A stretch of 64,000 nucleotides of DNA, from NCBI GenBank assembly GCA_003956705.1, contig QZCP01000357.1:1-64000 (forward strand). Direction: 5' to 3'. A program made the position numbers and the translations under genes. This DNA is from Brevipalpus yothersi (Eukaryota; Arthropoda; Arachnida; Trombidiformes; Tenuipalpidae). Of this stretch, positions 1 to 12,052 are shown in pieces. The notes below the pieces were generated by a model. That model made no database searches. It had not been told where the DNA came from and saw nothing but the letters and a program-made list of their open reading frames with translations. The number at the start of each line of letters is the position of its first letter. Within the stretch, counting starts at the first letter, position 1.

Positions 1-57
<57 letters not shown>
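1..57. repeat. (CT)n microsatellite at window edge
   Basis: Uninterrupted CT dinucleotide run that begins at the first base, so its true length is unknown. Confidence 0.98.
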
Positions 58-62
<5 letters not shown>

Positions 63-1155
63 GATCTTGATGACCGGATAACATTGACATCAAATCCATC
101 GAAATTGGATCAACTAATTTATTTGCCTCAATTTTTTTCTCCTCTCCCATCTTTCCAACATCTGCTACTTCTTGGCTGGTTCCTGGTCATCATCATCTCT
201 CTCCCTCGTGTTCAACTTTTTCTCATCGATTTTTCACTTCTTCGTGATTCATCCAACAGTGAATGTTTATATATCGTGAAAACATACACATCCATGAGTT
301 GTGTGTGTGAAAAGTTGTACTGAATCATCATCCTAACAAAAATATTATTAATTCATTGAGATTACCTATGTGAATTTTTACACAGTATATGATCACCGTG
401 TGATAATCATCTCGTTAAAATTTGATCAAACTTTTTTCCTGTTGTTGCGAATAGCATTGCGAATCATTTATTCAGTGGAACTCAACACTCTTCGATCATC
501 TCGGTGTTTGTTTACCTTTGATCACTTGGTCGCCGTTTTCCTTTCACTCGCTCTATGATCCTGTAGTGGTAATGTCCATGGGATCATGGACACAGTGGTG
601 ATCAACTATATCATCTCGATTAACTAAACACACACAACCATCACCAATCGCCCACATGAGCCATCTCTCTCTCTCCATACATACATACATTCATACTCCT
701 CCCCTATCTCAAGCATCCGGTGATCGCACTTTAACTTCATTCATTCATTGTGTATATACACCTTAAACACAAAGTCAGTCTCCCTGAACCACACTTGGTT
801 GATTGTCCTCTCTCTTTCATTTTCTCTTTATCTGTTTTTCACTCTCTTCTTCTTCTTCTTCTTCTTCTGGGGATCTCAACGTCATAAGCCTTGTCAATAT
901 GTTCACTTTTATCTTTACTTGAATCAACAATCAATTTTATCCAATCAACAACCGCTAACAACGGAATTATTTAGTTCATCTTAATATCAAGTGGATATCC
1001 AAGTGATTCTTCTTATTCGTTATTCAATTATTACATCAGCCTTATCATTCACCTGTCGTTTGAACTAGTTAATTGGATCTCTCTCTCTCTCTCACTCTTA
1101 ATCTATTGTCATCTTTTCTCTCTCTCTCACACACATCACAACATTAAACAAACAC
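58..1155. other. Non-coding stretch upstream of coronin
   Basis: T/C-rich sequence with scattered CT runs and no convincing coding exon. The short open frames here are low-complexity Leu/Ser/Phe translations. It probably contains the coronin promoter and 5' leader, but I could not locate a core promoter element. Confidence 0.5.
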
Positions 1156-3700
1156 ATGTCCATGCTGCAAAGATCAAGTTCAGCTCAGGTATAGATAATA
1201 ATCAAAAATTATTGAACTACTCATTCATCTGTCATCGATTATTATTCGTCTGTTATGGTTAATTATTGCTGAATCATCTCTCACAAAAAAGTGTGTCTCT
1301 ATGTTTTCTTTGCTGTAGGCTGTCTTCCGGATTAGATCAAGTAAATTTCGTCATGTTCATGAAGTAGTTTGGCGTAAAGACTTATGTTACGATAATATTA
1401 AGATCACCAAAAATGCCAATGATTCTCAGTTCTGTGCTGTCAACCCAAAATTTCTCGCAATTGTTGCCGAGACAGGTAAGATGTCACTCCAGCATTGCAA
1501 TCAATTTTCTCTCAACTGTTTTGCCCGACAATTGTGAGTGTTAAAATACCAGAGACTAATAATGTCTTATCACTTTTCCCACTTGTGTTTATCATACAGC
1601 CGGAGGAGGAAGCTTCATTGTCATTCCGATTGAAAAGGTTGGTAATATTTGTAACGAACTTTTCAGTACGAAATTTTCGCTTCTCATTTTCGGTGAAACA
1701 AGAAGGAGATGAAAAAAAACGAATTAAAGGCGGTGCACAAGACTTACACTTATACAACAGTTAATGCCTGGAAAATTCATCACCTGCTGTGAAAAAATAT
1801 GAAATAGAATTGATTGCTTTTTTCTACTCTCCATTCTAACACTTCTCTCTTAATTAATTATGATTCAGATTTGAAATGTTTCTCTCTTTTATAACTCCCT
1901 TTTCTTTCTCTACCAGACTGGTCGGATCGAGGTTAATTATGGGCGAGTAACCGGTCATCAAGGTCCCGTATTAGATTTACGGTGGAACCCTTTCAATGAT
2001 AATGTTATCGCTTCCTGCTCTGATGATTGTACCATCCGATTATGGTATATACCAGACGAAGGAGTATCCATCAAAAAACCGATAACTGAAAGTATCATGA
2101 CTCTTTGTGAACATAAACGGCGCGTTTCCTTCATAGAATGGCATCCAACGGCAGATAATATTCTCGCCTCCGCTGGTTATGATAATTTAATAATCATTTG
2201 GAAAACTTCAACAGGAGAACCTGTTCAAGTTATTAACTGTCATCCTGATACTATCCATTCCATGTCCTTCAACCGGGACGGCTCTCTTCTCGCCACAACT
2301 TGTAAAGATAAAAAAATACGCATCATCGATCCTCGCCAAATGACAGTCGTTCGCGAAGGTACAGGTCATCAAGGTCCAAAAGCATCCAAAGTTGTGTATC
2401 TTGGTGACACTGGTAGACTGTTCACCACCGGATTCTCTAAATATAGTGACCGTCAGTGGGGAATTTGGTCCCAACATGACTTGACCAAACCTCTTACCAT
2501 TGAAAATATAGATTCTTCATCTGGTGTTCTTTTCCCATTTTATGATCATGATACAAAGATGGTTTATGTGGCCGGCAAAGGAGATGGGTCAATTCGTTAT
2601 TATGAGGTCACAAATGAGCCACCTTACTGTCATTACATAAACCAATTCATTACCGGTCTCCCTCAAAGGGGCTTAGGAATAATGCCAAAGCGTGGACTTG
2701 ATGTGCACAAATGTGAAATTTTCCGTTTTTATAAGCTTCATGCAACGAAACCTCTTTGTGAGCCCATCTCAATGGTTGTTCCTCGAAAATCACATCTATT
2801 CCAGGCTGATATTTATCCGGACACGGCAGCTCCTACTCCCGCGCTAACTGCTGACGAATGGTTGCGTGGTAAAACTCGTTCTCCTATTCTCATCTCAATG
2901 AAGGTGAGATCTATTCAATTTATTCCCGCTCCAATCTTTTCCGATTAACCACACTCAGGCTAGCGCCATAATTTTCCAATTCAAACCTATTATCGGATAT
3001 TATTATTATTAACGTTTCCCGATAGGCATATCTATTATCTCAAAAATAATGCACCAGAATGGCGTTTAAATTTTGTCTCACCTTTTTACGTATTTTTCAG
3101 ACTGGTGCTGGTGCCAAGACTCATAAGCCTGTAATGTTCAAAGGAAGCAGTAATTCCTTACTGACCTCGGATGTGAATAATGATCGAAAGTTCATCTTCC
3201 TCTCTCAAGAGAATATTGTCGATTACAGGCCTAAGCCACCGATGAGTAAAACAAATGGCTCCAATGTGTCCAACAGTCCAATCAAGTTGAATAACGATTG
3301 TGAACTTCTTCCTCCAATATCCAGCAAAAATTTCCCTTGGATTAAAGATGATTTCCATGAGAAGGAAGAGGAAAAGTTTGTTTATGACATCGTCAAAAAG
3401 CAAGAACTTCCTGTGGCAACTTTTGTAAACATTGCTGATTATGACAGTTTTGACTCAAGAGGGTCAATATCATCTCCCGATCTTATGGTTCCAACAGATA
3501 GAGATGAGGTTAGTTTATATGATTAATCATGAGCCATTGACCCGCGTTTTGATTTCATCTTTCTCTCCGAGCAGCTTATAAGAGCATTCAAACGTCATGT
3601 TGAGGATATCGAATTTTTACGCACACAACTACAATTGAAAGATGAACGAATCAAGCAGCTAGAGAAACAACTCAGAAACCTGTCCTCTCATATATCGTGA
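1156..3700 (+). CDS. coro: Coronin (class I type), actin-binding WD40 protein
   Basis: Six exons: 1156-1188, 1319-1475, 1600-1637, 1917-2903, 3101-3508 and 3575-3700, all with GT-AG borders and consistent phases, giving 582 aa. Coronins bind F-actin and coordinate Arp2/3 and cofilin at dynamic actin. Seen: the family N-terminal RSSKFRHV block at the start of exon 2, a WD40 beta-propeller with GHxxPVLD and WHPTA repeat signatures, the coronin-specific PKRGLDVHKCEIFRFYKL block and DIYPDT extension, a divergent linker of about 130 residues, and a C-terminal heptad coiled coil (IRAFKRHVEDIEFLRTQL onward) used for oligomerisation. The start ATG is followed by only 11 codons before intron 1, so the first exon is the least certain part. 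The linker is somewhat longer than in typical vertebrate class I coronins. Confidence 0.93.
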
Positions 3701-3790
3701 GAAATGTAAATCTATATTTCTATTCAGATTCATCCAAGTCATACTCATTATGGAAATTTCACTTCTTTTATTACGAGAAAACTCATCTCA

Positions 3791-3880
3791 ATTCTCTGCC
3801 GAAAGCTGCATCATTCGATGGTCTCATCAACCGCTTTACATGCCTTTGTCTCGCGCTTTTCCTTTTTGTTTCTCAAATGC
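3791..3880. repeat. About 90-nt direct repeat, copy A
   Basis: This segment in the coronin 3' flank is clearly similar to 4684-4780. Both share blocks such as GAAAGCT-CAT, ATTCGATGGTCTCATCA, GCTTTACA-ATGCCTTT and TTGTTTCTC-AAATGC, in the same order and orientation. It does not extend an ORF consistently between copies, so it is non-coding. Confidence 0.8.
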
Positions 3881-4019
3881 AATTACATGATAGCCATAAG
3901 ATCCATGGAATAGATCTCAATGGCTAAAGTTCATCGGCGAAAATTCTGACCATGAAAATTTTTTAATTGACAGTTATTTCGAATGAATGATAAGGGCTTG
4001 AGGGAAAAAAAATCTTTGT

Positions 4020-4587
4020 TCACTCTGACATGCTGTGTAGTGTTTTCATCAATTTATCGTATGCTTTAACTTCTCTACGCAAAGGTCTGTATCTGATTAG
4101 TTTGCCTGATTCATCATATCCTTGTCCAGGAGGTAGTTGTTTCATCACCTCTTCCCTTAAAGATGTGAGTTGATTGTGGCCTGTTGAAGAATGGGGATGA
4201 CAAGGCTTGAATTATCGATTGGGATAGGTTGAGATGGACAAATAAGTGGCCCTGAAACAATGTCTCACCTAGTAATGTATCGTAAATGTAAATGGCTGAA
4301 ATGATTATTGCACACAAAAGTGCTATAATTATCACAATGAATCCAATAGTCTTGATAAAGTACCATAGGATAGGGCTGGTCTCCTTTTTCTCTTCCTCTG
4401 GTTGTTTGGCATTATATTCTTGGAGATAATCATGATATTGTCCGATTGATTCTTTCGGATCTCCTGTAACATCTTCCGGTGGCTTTGGTAGTTCAAAAAT
4501 ATTTCCACTTGCTACGAGAACGATCACTAAGGTTACCCAACCTATCACCTGAATCGGACTCATCATGACAAACTGGATAATTTTCAA
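4020..4587 (-). CDS. Small two-exon transmembrane protein, unknown function
   Basis: Exon 1 is 4587-4269 and exon 2 is 4180-4020, joined by an 88-nt GTGAGA...CAACAG intron in phase 1, giving about 159 aa. I do not recognise the family. The N-terminus (MKIIQFVMM then SPIQVIGWVTLVIVLVASG) looks like a signal peptide or anchor. A short acidic, Pro-rich segment follows, then a strong hydrophobic span (WYFIKTIGFIVIIIALLCA) and a basic cytosolic-type tail ending LMKTLHSMSE. Without splicing, the frame reads into unrelated sequence, and the spliced tail is much more protein-like. The start could be Met1, Met8 or Met9. The gene converges on coronin, 319 nt apart, and is flanked by the two copies of a direct repeat. 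Confidence 0.7.
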
Positions 4588-5218
4588 TTATCATATGATC
4601 ACCATAATGCATACCAATTTAATATCCCTCAACCAAGAGATTCATCTTCTTCGATTCTCTCAATTGAATTGAATTCCTCGGTTCAATTCTCCGCTGAAAG
4701 CTACATCCATTCGATGGTCTCATCAGTTGCTTTACACATGCCTTTTTGCTGCGCCTTTCGTTCTTGTTTCTCTCAAATGCTGATCAATTTTTTCAATGTT
4801 CAAAATTTTTCAACCAAATGTTGAATTATGGGAAATATTTTCAAGCTCGGTTATAATGAGATTATTGTCTCAAGCTTTGAGTTCTATACTCACTTTTTAA
4901 GTTTTTTCAGAATAAGTCTGCAAATTCTCATGTTCGTCTGGAAATATAGTCCTGATTGGATTATATTTAAAATTTAACTCTTTTTCCATAAGATTTGATC
5001 CAAATATCGATGTCTGTTCCCTAATCATGAATTTGAATCATCATAAGTCAACGAAAAGATATTTTGGATGCTACTTAAGGTTGTACATCAGGAACCGGTA
5101 CTTGTAAATAACTTATCTCTGCAAGAATTTTATTCAATGAAATAAAACAGTTCATGCAAAACTCTCGAATTGAACAATTGAATTTTAGGAAATTCTCCAT
5201 CATGGGTGTATAACGATT
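4588..5218. other. Intergenic region
   Basis: No coding exon seen. It contains direct-repeat copy B (4684-4780) and the likely NUDT9 3' UTR. An AATAAA on the minus strand at 5134-5129 lies 85 nt past the NUDT9 stop. Confidence 0.6.
4684..4780. repeat. About 90-nt direct repeat, copy B
   Basis: Second copy of the segment at 3791-3880, same orientation, diverged by scattered substitutions and 1-2 nt indels. The two copies bracket the small membrane-protein gene. Confidence 0.8.
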
Positions 5219-6160
5219 TTACCAGTTAGCTCCTAAACGTTTCACCACCTTCTCAAGGAACATGGAATGATTTGCATAAAGTTTCATGGATCGATCGACA
5301 TCGATCCATTTAACGGACTGAGCATCATCTCCGGCTTTGAGGTCAAACTTTCCTACAATTGAACCCTTTTCATCATGGAAATGGTAAACTATTGTCTCCA
5401 TCCATGCATTGTCAGTATTTCGAGGATCATCTACTGGTCCACGATAGATCTCTACTCCTTGCTCCTCAAAAAAATCGGCCAACCGATCCTTCAGGCTCTC
5501 ATATTCATCTTCTCTCATCTCTAGAGAGTTCATGGCTTCCTCTCCAAATTCACGCAATAAAGTTGCACTAACTAGCTCGCCAGGCTCGACCATACCACCT
5601 GGGATGGCCCATTCCTTGGTGTCTCGCCGTTGAATTGCCACAAATTGTATGATAGGACCACTTTCACCATTTACTTTTGTTCCAGTTCCATCGATTTTCC
5701 ACCTAGTCACAACTGGGTCGGCAGCATGATTTGGTCCCCATCTACCCAACACCCCTGGATTTGGAAGATTGAATTGTTTTCAAGTCTATCGATGAAGTTG
5801 AAAATGTGTCTCACCTTTGCCTTTGATACCAGTTCTACCAAGAGGATTCAGAGGATATCCATTGGTTATTTTGTAAGGACCAATGTGGCTTCGTCGATCA
5901 ATTCTTCCATCGATATCATTCCATCTTGGGTTGAAGCTTTTGTCCTTTAAATCTATTGGATCAGCCCATGGCTTGGGTCCATGATGGAAACTGAATTCAG
6001 ATGGATAATAATCATCATAGGGAATATTCCAGGGCTTCTTATCCTCAGGTACGTGTGTTCTGAATACTCCCGCTAGATTTGAGTAAGGCTTCTTATTTGA
6101 TTCCATGAATGTTTTCGAAAAAATTCGGCAAATCCAACTCATTCGTACACAGCAATTCAA
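5219..6160 (-). CDS. NUDT9: NUDT9-type ADP-ribose pyrophosphatase
   Basis: Two exons, 6160-5815 and 5754-5219, joined in phase 1 by a 60-nt intron; 293 aa. The family hydrolyses ADP-ribose to AMP and ribose 5-phosphate, commonly in mitochondria. Seen: the NUDT9 hallmark GRWGPNHAADPVVTRWK just after the splice junction, and a complete Nudix box near residues 168-190 (GGMVEPGELVSATLLREFGE followed by E), with the REFGEE metal-binding core intact. The N-terminal region also has the family blocks YPLNPLGRTG and WNIPYDDYYP. The first 20 or so residues (MNCCVRMSWICRIFSKTF) are basic and hydrophobic, compatible with a mitochondrial presequence; Met19 is an alternative start. Length fits free-standing NUDT9 rather than a TRPM2 channel fusion. 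Confidence 0.93.
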
Positions 6161-6837
6161 TCAGATCTACAATACCCTCAATTCTAGGAATTCGGTCAGA
6201 AAATGGTCCTTCTCAGCTGAAACGACAAGTAGCCGCGTACATTGTATTTTCGAGGGTCGATTGTCGATCGATCGGCCGAAATCAGCTGATTAAGTCGCAC
6301 GATGATGAGATGGAACCAACCCCTTTTGATAAATACTTGATGATTTTTTCAATTACAAACAATCATTAGAGCAAGAAAACATTGTTATTATCAATCGACA
6401 TGAAACTTCTCTAATTCTCAGATGAAAATTATCTCTCCCAATATCGCAAGATCGAAAGAGTTTTGTTTTTTGTCCTTTTAAAAAACTTCGAAAACAAAAC
6501 AGATACAAAAAAAGTGACGCAATTATAGAGGGCGTTCAAGTTGAATGAATTGTACACAGAAGGGGAAAAGCAAAAGGGAAAAGCAAATCAGGTGTGTGTG
6601 TGTGTGTGTGAGAAGTGAATTGAAGGAATGTTCAGAATCCACCGGTTAATTGTGGTAATTAAATTGATGTTTCATTTGATTTGATCGATGAAGATCATCG
6701 AATAGATTGGAAGTATACTTTGGTCAAGTTGACATTGTGATTGTGGCTGTGGGTAGCATCGTTTTTTTCTTCTTTCTCATCAAACACTGACCGGTGGTAG
6801 CTTAACCACTGGTGTCAGTTGAGTAAGAGTACGTGTC
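6161..6837. other. Divergent promoter region of NUDT9 and DNAJB11
   Basis: About 680 nt between two divergently oriented starts. It contains a short (GT)n run at about 6594-6610 and no convincing coding exon. Presumably both promoters lie here. Confidence 0.5.
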
Positions 6838-8197
6838 ATGAAGCTGTTGGTGGAGAAGGAACATTTCACATTAATTATAATACTTTTATTCATATTTATC
6901 TTTGAAGTTTTGGCTGGGTAAGTTGACTTGTTTTGGTGTTAGTTAATTTTGCTTTAACCTTTTTTTTCGATATTATCACCACTACTTGATGACTGGTAAT
7001 TCACACATATCGTTCTTTGCCTTCTTTACAGACGGGACTTCTATAAGATTCTAGGTGTACCTAAGAATGCAAACTTAAATCAAATTAAGAAAGCTTATCG
7101 TTCTTTAGCCAAAGAAATGCACCCGGACAAGAGAAAAGATGATCCAAAAGCGGCTGAAAAGTTTCAAGATTTGGCTGCTGCTTATGAGGTAAGTGAGATT
7201 ATGTTTCCGCAATTGCTATCTTGACATCATTGTATGCGAATCCCTTACCAAATTTTTTGCTCTTTCATTACAAGGTTTTATCGGATTCCGAAAAGAGAAG
7301 AACTTATGATGCTCATGGAGAGGAAGGTTTGAAAGGTGATTTCGGGGCTCAAGATGTATTCTCAAGGTAAATTGCGGGAAAAATTACATTTCATCTTCTT
7401 ATTTCTCTAATTCTTCTCCTTTGTATATGTAATGTTTCCACAGTTTCTTTGGTGATTTTGGTTTCTCCTTCTTTGGCCATGATCCTCGAGAGGAGAGAGA
7501 AACTCCTAAGGGTGGTGATGTCTCAATGGACTTGTGGGTCACTCTTGAGGAGCTATACTCGGGCAATTTTGTCGAGTTAGTTCGAAAAAAACTTGTGTTC
7601 AAGCCTACTCATGGTACCAGAAAGTGTAATTGTCGACAAGAAATGGTCACACGTCAATTGGGACCTGGACGATTCCAAATGATGCAACAAGCTGTCTGTG
7701 ATGAGTGCCCTAATCAAGAGCTAGTCAGTGAAGAGAAACTTCTAGAAGTTGAAATCGAGGCGGGAATGAAAGATGGCCAAGAACAAAAAATCCGCGGTGA
7801 AGGTGAGCCTCATATTGATGGTGATCCGGGAGATCTTCTAGTTAAAATTAGAACATCACCTCATCCAATATTTGAACGAAGAGGTGATGATCTCTACACA
7901 AATGTCACGATATCTTTAAGTGATGCTTTGACCGGTTTTGAGATGAGTATACCTCATTTGGATGGACATAAGGTGCAAATCAAGAGAGACAAGATCACTT
8001 GGCCTGGTGCAAAAATGAGAAAAACTGGCGAAGGTATGCCCAACTATGAAACTAATTCTGAGCGTGGAACTTTGTATATTACCTTCGATGTTGATTTCCC
8101 CAAAGGGGAATTAACTGAGGATGAAAGAACTCAAATTAAGAGTATTCTCAAAGAAGTATCCAAAACAAAAGCATACAACGGTCTTCGAGGTTATTAG
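6838..8197 (+). CDS. DNAJB11: DNAJB11 (ERdj3-type) ER-lumenal Hsp40 co-chaperone
   Basis: Four exons: 6838-6917, 7032-7188, 7275-7366 and 7444-8197; 360 aa, matching the family length. The protein recruits and stimulates BiP through its J domain and binds unfolded clients. Seen: a hydrophobic signal peptide (IIILLFIFIFEVLAG) immediately before the J domain, the HPD motif at residues 57-59, a short Gly/Phe region (SFFGDFGFSFFG), the ERdj3 cysteine motifs CNCRQEM and CDECPN, and substrate-binding domains including ERRGDDLYTNVTISL and HLDGHKV. It ends in NGLRGY, as the family does, without a KDEL signal. All hallmark residues are present. Confidence 0.97.
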
Positions 8198-8249
8198 CCT
8201 TAGTTTTCACAATTGATAGTACTTTTGTATTTAAATGTATGTTTGACTT

Positions 8250-8255
8250 AATAAA
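8250..8255 (+). other. AATAAA polyadenylation signal of DNAJB11
   Basis: Canonical hexamer 53 nt downstream of the DNAJB11 stop, followed by a T-rich stretch. Confidence 0.7.
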
Positions 8256-8847
8256 ATTTTTATTTATATTTGAATGCCAAGCTTTCACACATCTTGATTC
8301 TGACCTGTTCTGAATTAAATTTTTATCATTAGAAAATCTTTCACATGATAAATGCCCGATAAGGTGAAAACTTTTTTCTTCATTTCTAGGAAAAGTTGGG
8401 AAAATTTTTCCCCAGATATTTCGTTATCATTGGTTGATCATTTCCAAAAAAATATTCTCTCGCTCTCAGCCAAATCTCTAATCATCTACAATCTGTCTGG
8501 TCTTTCTTTAATTGTGAATCCACTTGGACTTTCATCACTGGTAGTTCAACTAGTTTGAAAACAAATTATCATCTCAGAGCACGGCTTGAAAACTCCATTT
8601 TTGTCCAACACTGTTGAAAATATGTAATGTTCTGAAAGCTTCAGATAGCTATTCCAAATAATTTTAATGTTCACTCAATCACAATATGATAGAATATGAA
8701 AACCAATCAATTTGTTTAGGGCCAAACACCAAAAAGGGTGGCCATTTATTTTTTGCTTTGGTATTGTGACATTGTATTGGGAGTGCATATATATACATTC
8801 ATGAAGGATAAAAGTGAAACTAAATTTGCTAAAAATATGTGAAAAAA
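8256..8847. other. Intergenic region between convergent DNAJB11 and the CUB gene
   Basis: No coding signal seen. A minus-strand AATAAA at 8750-8745 sits 98 nt past the CUB gene stop and is its likely poly(A) signal. Confidence 0.5.
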
Positions 8848-10585
8848 TCAGCAAGAAAGCTGCTTATAAGAAATGGCGAAACCTTTACCATGAATTTTGC
8901 CCTTATTGAAGACACCAACTTGGTAAGGCGAGAAGGAAGAGGTAAGAGTATTTCCGAAATGAATCTCTTTTCCACAGTGAATAGCGCTTGTGCCATCATC
9001 AGGAATGGGTAGTAGAAGGAAATCTTGGAAGGGACACACCACAGGCTTACCAGATAGACCGAGAGCATCATCATCGACCTTGATGCCTAAGCTCTCCAAT
9101 TTGGCCAACAATTTATCATCCAACTTATCGAATTTTCCGAAAAAGTCACCCTTCATTTTGTCCAACTTGAGGAAGTCAACAAGATTCATCGGCTTAGCAT
9201 AAGGGTGCTGATAGTAAGGGTGAAGCATCGGATGTGGGTACATCATTGGAGCCATCAGTGGATGCATGTAAGGAGAGAATGGCATGTAGGGCATCGGTGG
9301 AACTTGGAAATGTCCAGGATATCTGCCCATCATAGGATCGTGGGAATATTGGTAAGCGAGATGAGGAACAGCCATGTTAGGAGGCATAATGTGAGCTGGA
9401 GAATTGTTCGGGCGAGGAGTAGGAGCTGGACCAGGTCTAGCAGGATGATAGACAGGGCTTGGCCGTACTATAAATAGAAGAGAATGGAAAGGATAGAAAA
9501 AATCAATTCATGATTAGTGGAACAATTCACTATTCAAGATGGCTCAAGGTAGTCTGAATGTCATTTAACTTACCTCCACCGGCTGGTATTCTTCGTGAGC
9601 CCTCATCGGGATTGTTTCCGGATGCTCGAATGTATCGTTTGGGGTAAGAGGTCAAGAGGTTAGTACCGTGGCTTGAGTATTCACCCAGGTCGAAGAATAT
9701 ACCGTCCAATTCGAGTTTGCAGGTTCCCTTAATCTTTTTGATACAAATACGATAAGTGAGACCATCAATATTACCGAGACCAACTTTCTTGTCCAAATCG
9801 AAATTCAAGCTGGTCAAGAGTCCAGTCTGTTCGGTGTAATACTGAGTACACTCAGGCGGTGGCAATTCAGGATCATCTTTCTTGATGAAATCAGCACGAA
9901 TTATCCATCGTCGAGCAATTTTGGCCGATGAAGAGAGGGAAACATGAATAAAGACATCTTTAAGTTCAATACTTGTGGGATAGTAGAGATGGGTTTCACG
10001 ATTCATTCCACAAATTTTTCCAAGTTCACTTTCGGTTCCTTCAACCCAGAAAGCGTCCTCCAAACATTGGCCAGTCTTCTCATCGGGTGGTGCAAGTTCC
10101 AAATCTTTCACAATCAGCTTGATTGCTGCAACTCCAAAAGGTTTAACCAATTTCACTTGACAATCGCCAGATTTATCGGTTCCTCGTGGAAAACCTTCGT
10201 TGGCTATTACAGTTTCGTTTAACAGTGAAAATTCGCCACATTTAACCGGCTGAACACAACATCCTCCTTTAAGACACAATCCTTTGCCATCAATGAAACC
10301 ACCTTGATTTCCACAAGCGTCCGGAGCGAGACATTGCCCTCCTTTCAGACTTGATGTACCAATACACGGAAACTTTCCCTCGAGCACTCCAGTAATTGAG
10401 TTCAGGATACCAGTCGAATCACCGGACGATGGACCAGCCACACCGGTACCATTGAGAGGACCTGGAGATGGTAGAGACACAGGATCGGAGCCAAATCCCA
10501 AGTTACCAGTTTCGAGAGTTAGAGGTATAGTGGCCAAGGTGGAAGTGATGGCGGCAAGTAGTGAGATGAAAGTTGTGAGAATCAT
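8848..10585 (-). CDS. Secreted CUB-domain protein with a Met/His/Pro-rich insert
   Basis: Two exons, 10585-9574 and 9467-8848, joined in phase 1; 543 aa. It belongs to a family of arthropod secreted proteins with an N-terminal clip-like cysteine cluster followed by CUB modules; precise function is not established. Seen: signal peptide (MILTTFISLLAAITSTLA), a Gly/Pro/Ser linker, a six-or-more-Cys cluster (CIGTSSLKGGQC...CLKGGCCV), a first CUB-like module starting VKCGEF, then YRICIKKIKGTCKLELDG. The C-terminal CUB half has HCGKEIHFG and ends GKGFAISYKQLSC. Between them exon 2 encodes about 90 residues rich in Met, His, Pro and Tyr, such as YPHPMLHPYYQHPYAKPM, followed by a charged Lys/Asp helix. 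That insert is the odd part and could be a metal-binding or structural segment. Confidence 0.8.
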
Positions 10586-12052
10586 TTTGACGAAATATTA
10601 AGAGATTCTAGTAAAATTGATGCAAAAAAAAGAGAGACAACTAATGATGATGGACACACAGTTTCGAAAAAAAGCCTTACAACAGGCAAGCTATTCAACA
10701 GTAAAAGAGATGAGAATAAACTATGAAGCCAACGTTAGACGAAAGTCAGGACATTCCTTCAAACTTACAATGATTCTTGGAACAAAGTTACATGAGCTTA
10801 TATACTCTCTCTGATCACTTGTGGGAGAGTACAATTATGATTGTGTGTTCTTATCTGATTTTGATAAGATGGTAAAGTTGTTTCCGAACGAAACATCATA
10901 GAACACGATCATCCCCAAAAGCCTGAAAAGTAGCTAATCATCATTTTAAATTATCTGCAAACTTCATCGGTCTAGGATAAGCTGATTTTTTGTTACTGAT
11001 ATGTACTTGATAGAAGAACGAAATGTTCATAAGTTTCGTCATGTTACATGGGATCTGATTTGATTGGCTAGTTCGCTCGTTCATCCATCAACTTTGACTT
11101 CCCATTACACTTTAAGTAACTCGAAAGTTACATTTGTACATTATCAATCAACTTTTTGATTGGATAGAGCCAATAGTCTAGTACGGGCTGAATTGAACAA
11201 TTAATTGAAGTAGAATGTGATTATATTGAAGTTAAACATAAGTTGGGTTTATTTCTCCCTTGGTTCACGTGTTAAACAAATGTTTGACCTCAGCTCGTGT
11301 AGAGAGACTCGTTTTTGGAATCATCTTTGCCTCTTGAGTGATCTTAATTTCTAGTGATTCTATTTTTTATATTTAAAAATGATAATTCCTTGATTAACTT
11401 AGCATCAATTCTGACTTATGATTATTTTACTCCATTGGTGAGTAAAGCAATAAATTATGCAGTATATTTCGAACCGATTCTTAGTGGATCTATTAACAAT
11501 GCTTACTTCATAGCGTTCTTTTTTATTTTTGAATCTGAATCTCCGATCAAAATTAATACATGTATGCGAAATTTAGTTCAAATAGTAACTCTAAGAAATC
11601 CATATGCAAAGAATCAAATCGATTCAAGAAAATCTTGGTGCCTAATTGAGGAGACATCAAATTAACCCCAAATCCAATTCATTAAAGTCAGCTTTGTTGT
11701 CTATCACGAGAATAAAGGAAGCATGTCTTAACTCGATTTTTGGATAAGAATTGTAATTAATCTTGGTGAACTTTTTGTGAACATATGAAACAAGCTTGTG
11801 TGAATCTGATAAAATGTATCCGATGTTACATGTGATCATAACTTGCCTAGCAGAACGGTTAGAGGAACGCTTACAACAGGTGTTGGATGAGAGTACTGGA
11901 GAAGTTTAAACATTCACGATGTGAATGAATAAATGTATAGTTCGTCGAATGTGGAGAATTTAGGGCTTGATAATATTTTTATTCATCTACTATACAGGGA
12001 GCATTAAGATGGCTCGAATAATTATTTCAAACCTCAAAACAATTGATAAAGA
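10586..12052. other. Intergenic region, no gene found
   Basis: AT-rich. The open frames here (for example 11354-11665) are compositionally AT-driven and resemble nothing known. A minus-strand AATAAA at 11983-11978, 70 nt beyond the NDUFB8 stop, is its likely poly(A) signal. Confidence 0.5.

Noticed and set aside
3697..3927. 76-codon frame after coronin as a separate small protein
   Set aside because: It starts inside the coronin 3' end and runs through repeat copy A; the homologous copy B does not keep the frame.
4251..4268. A 17-nt GTGAG...CAG interval as an intron in the small membrane gene
   Set aside because: Too short to be spliced; the same donor paired with the acceptor 88 nt downstream gives a sensible in-phase protein.
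11354..11665. 103-codon open frame as a membrane-protein gene
   Set aside because: AT-driven Phe/Ile/Asn composition, no homology recognised, no splice or promoter context.
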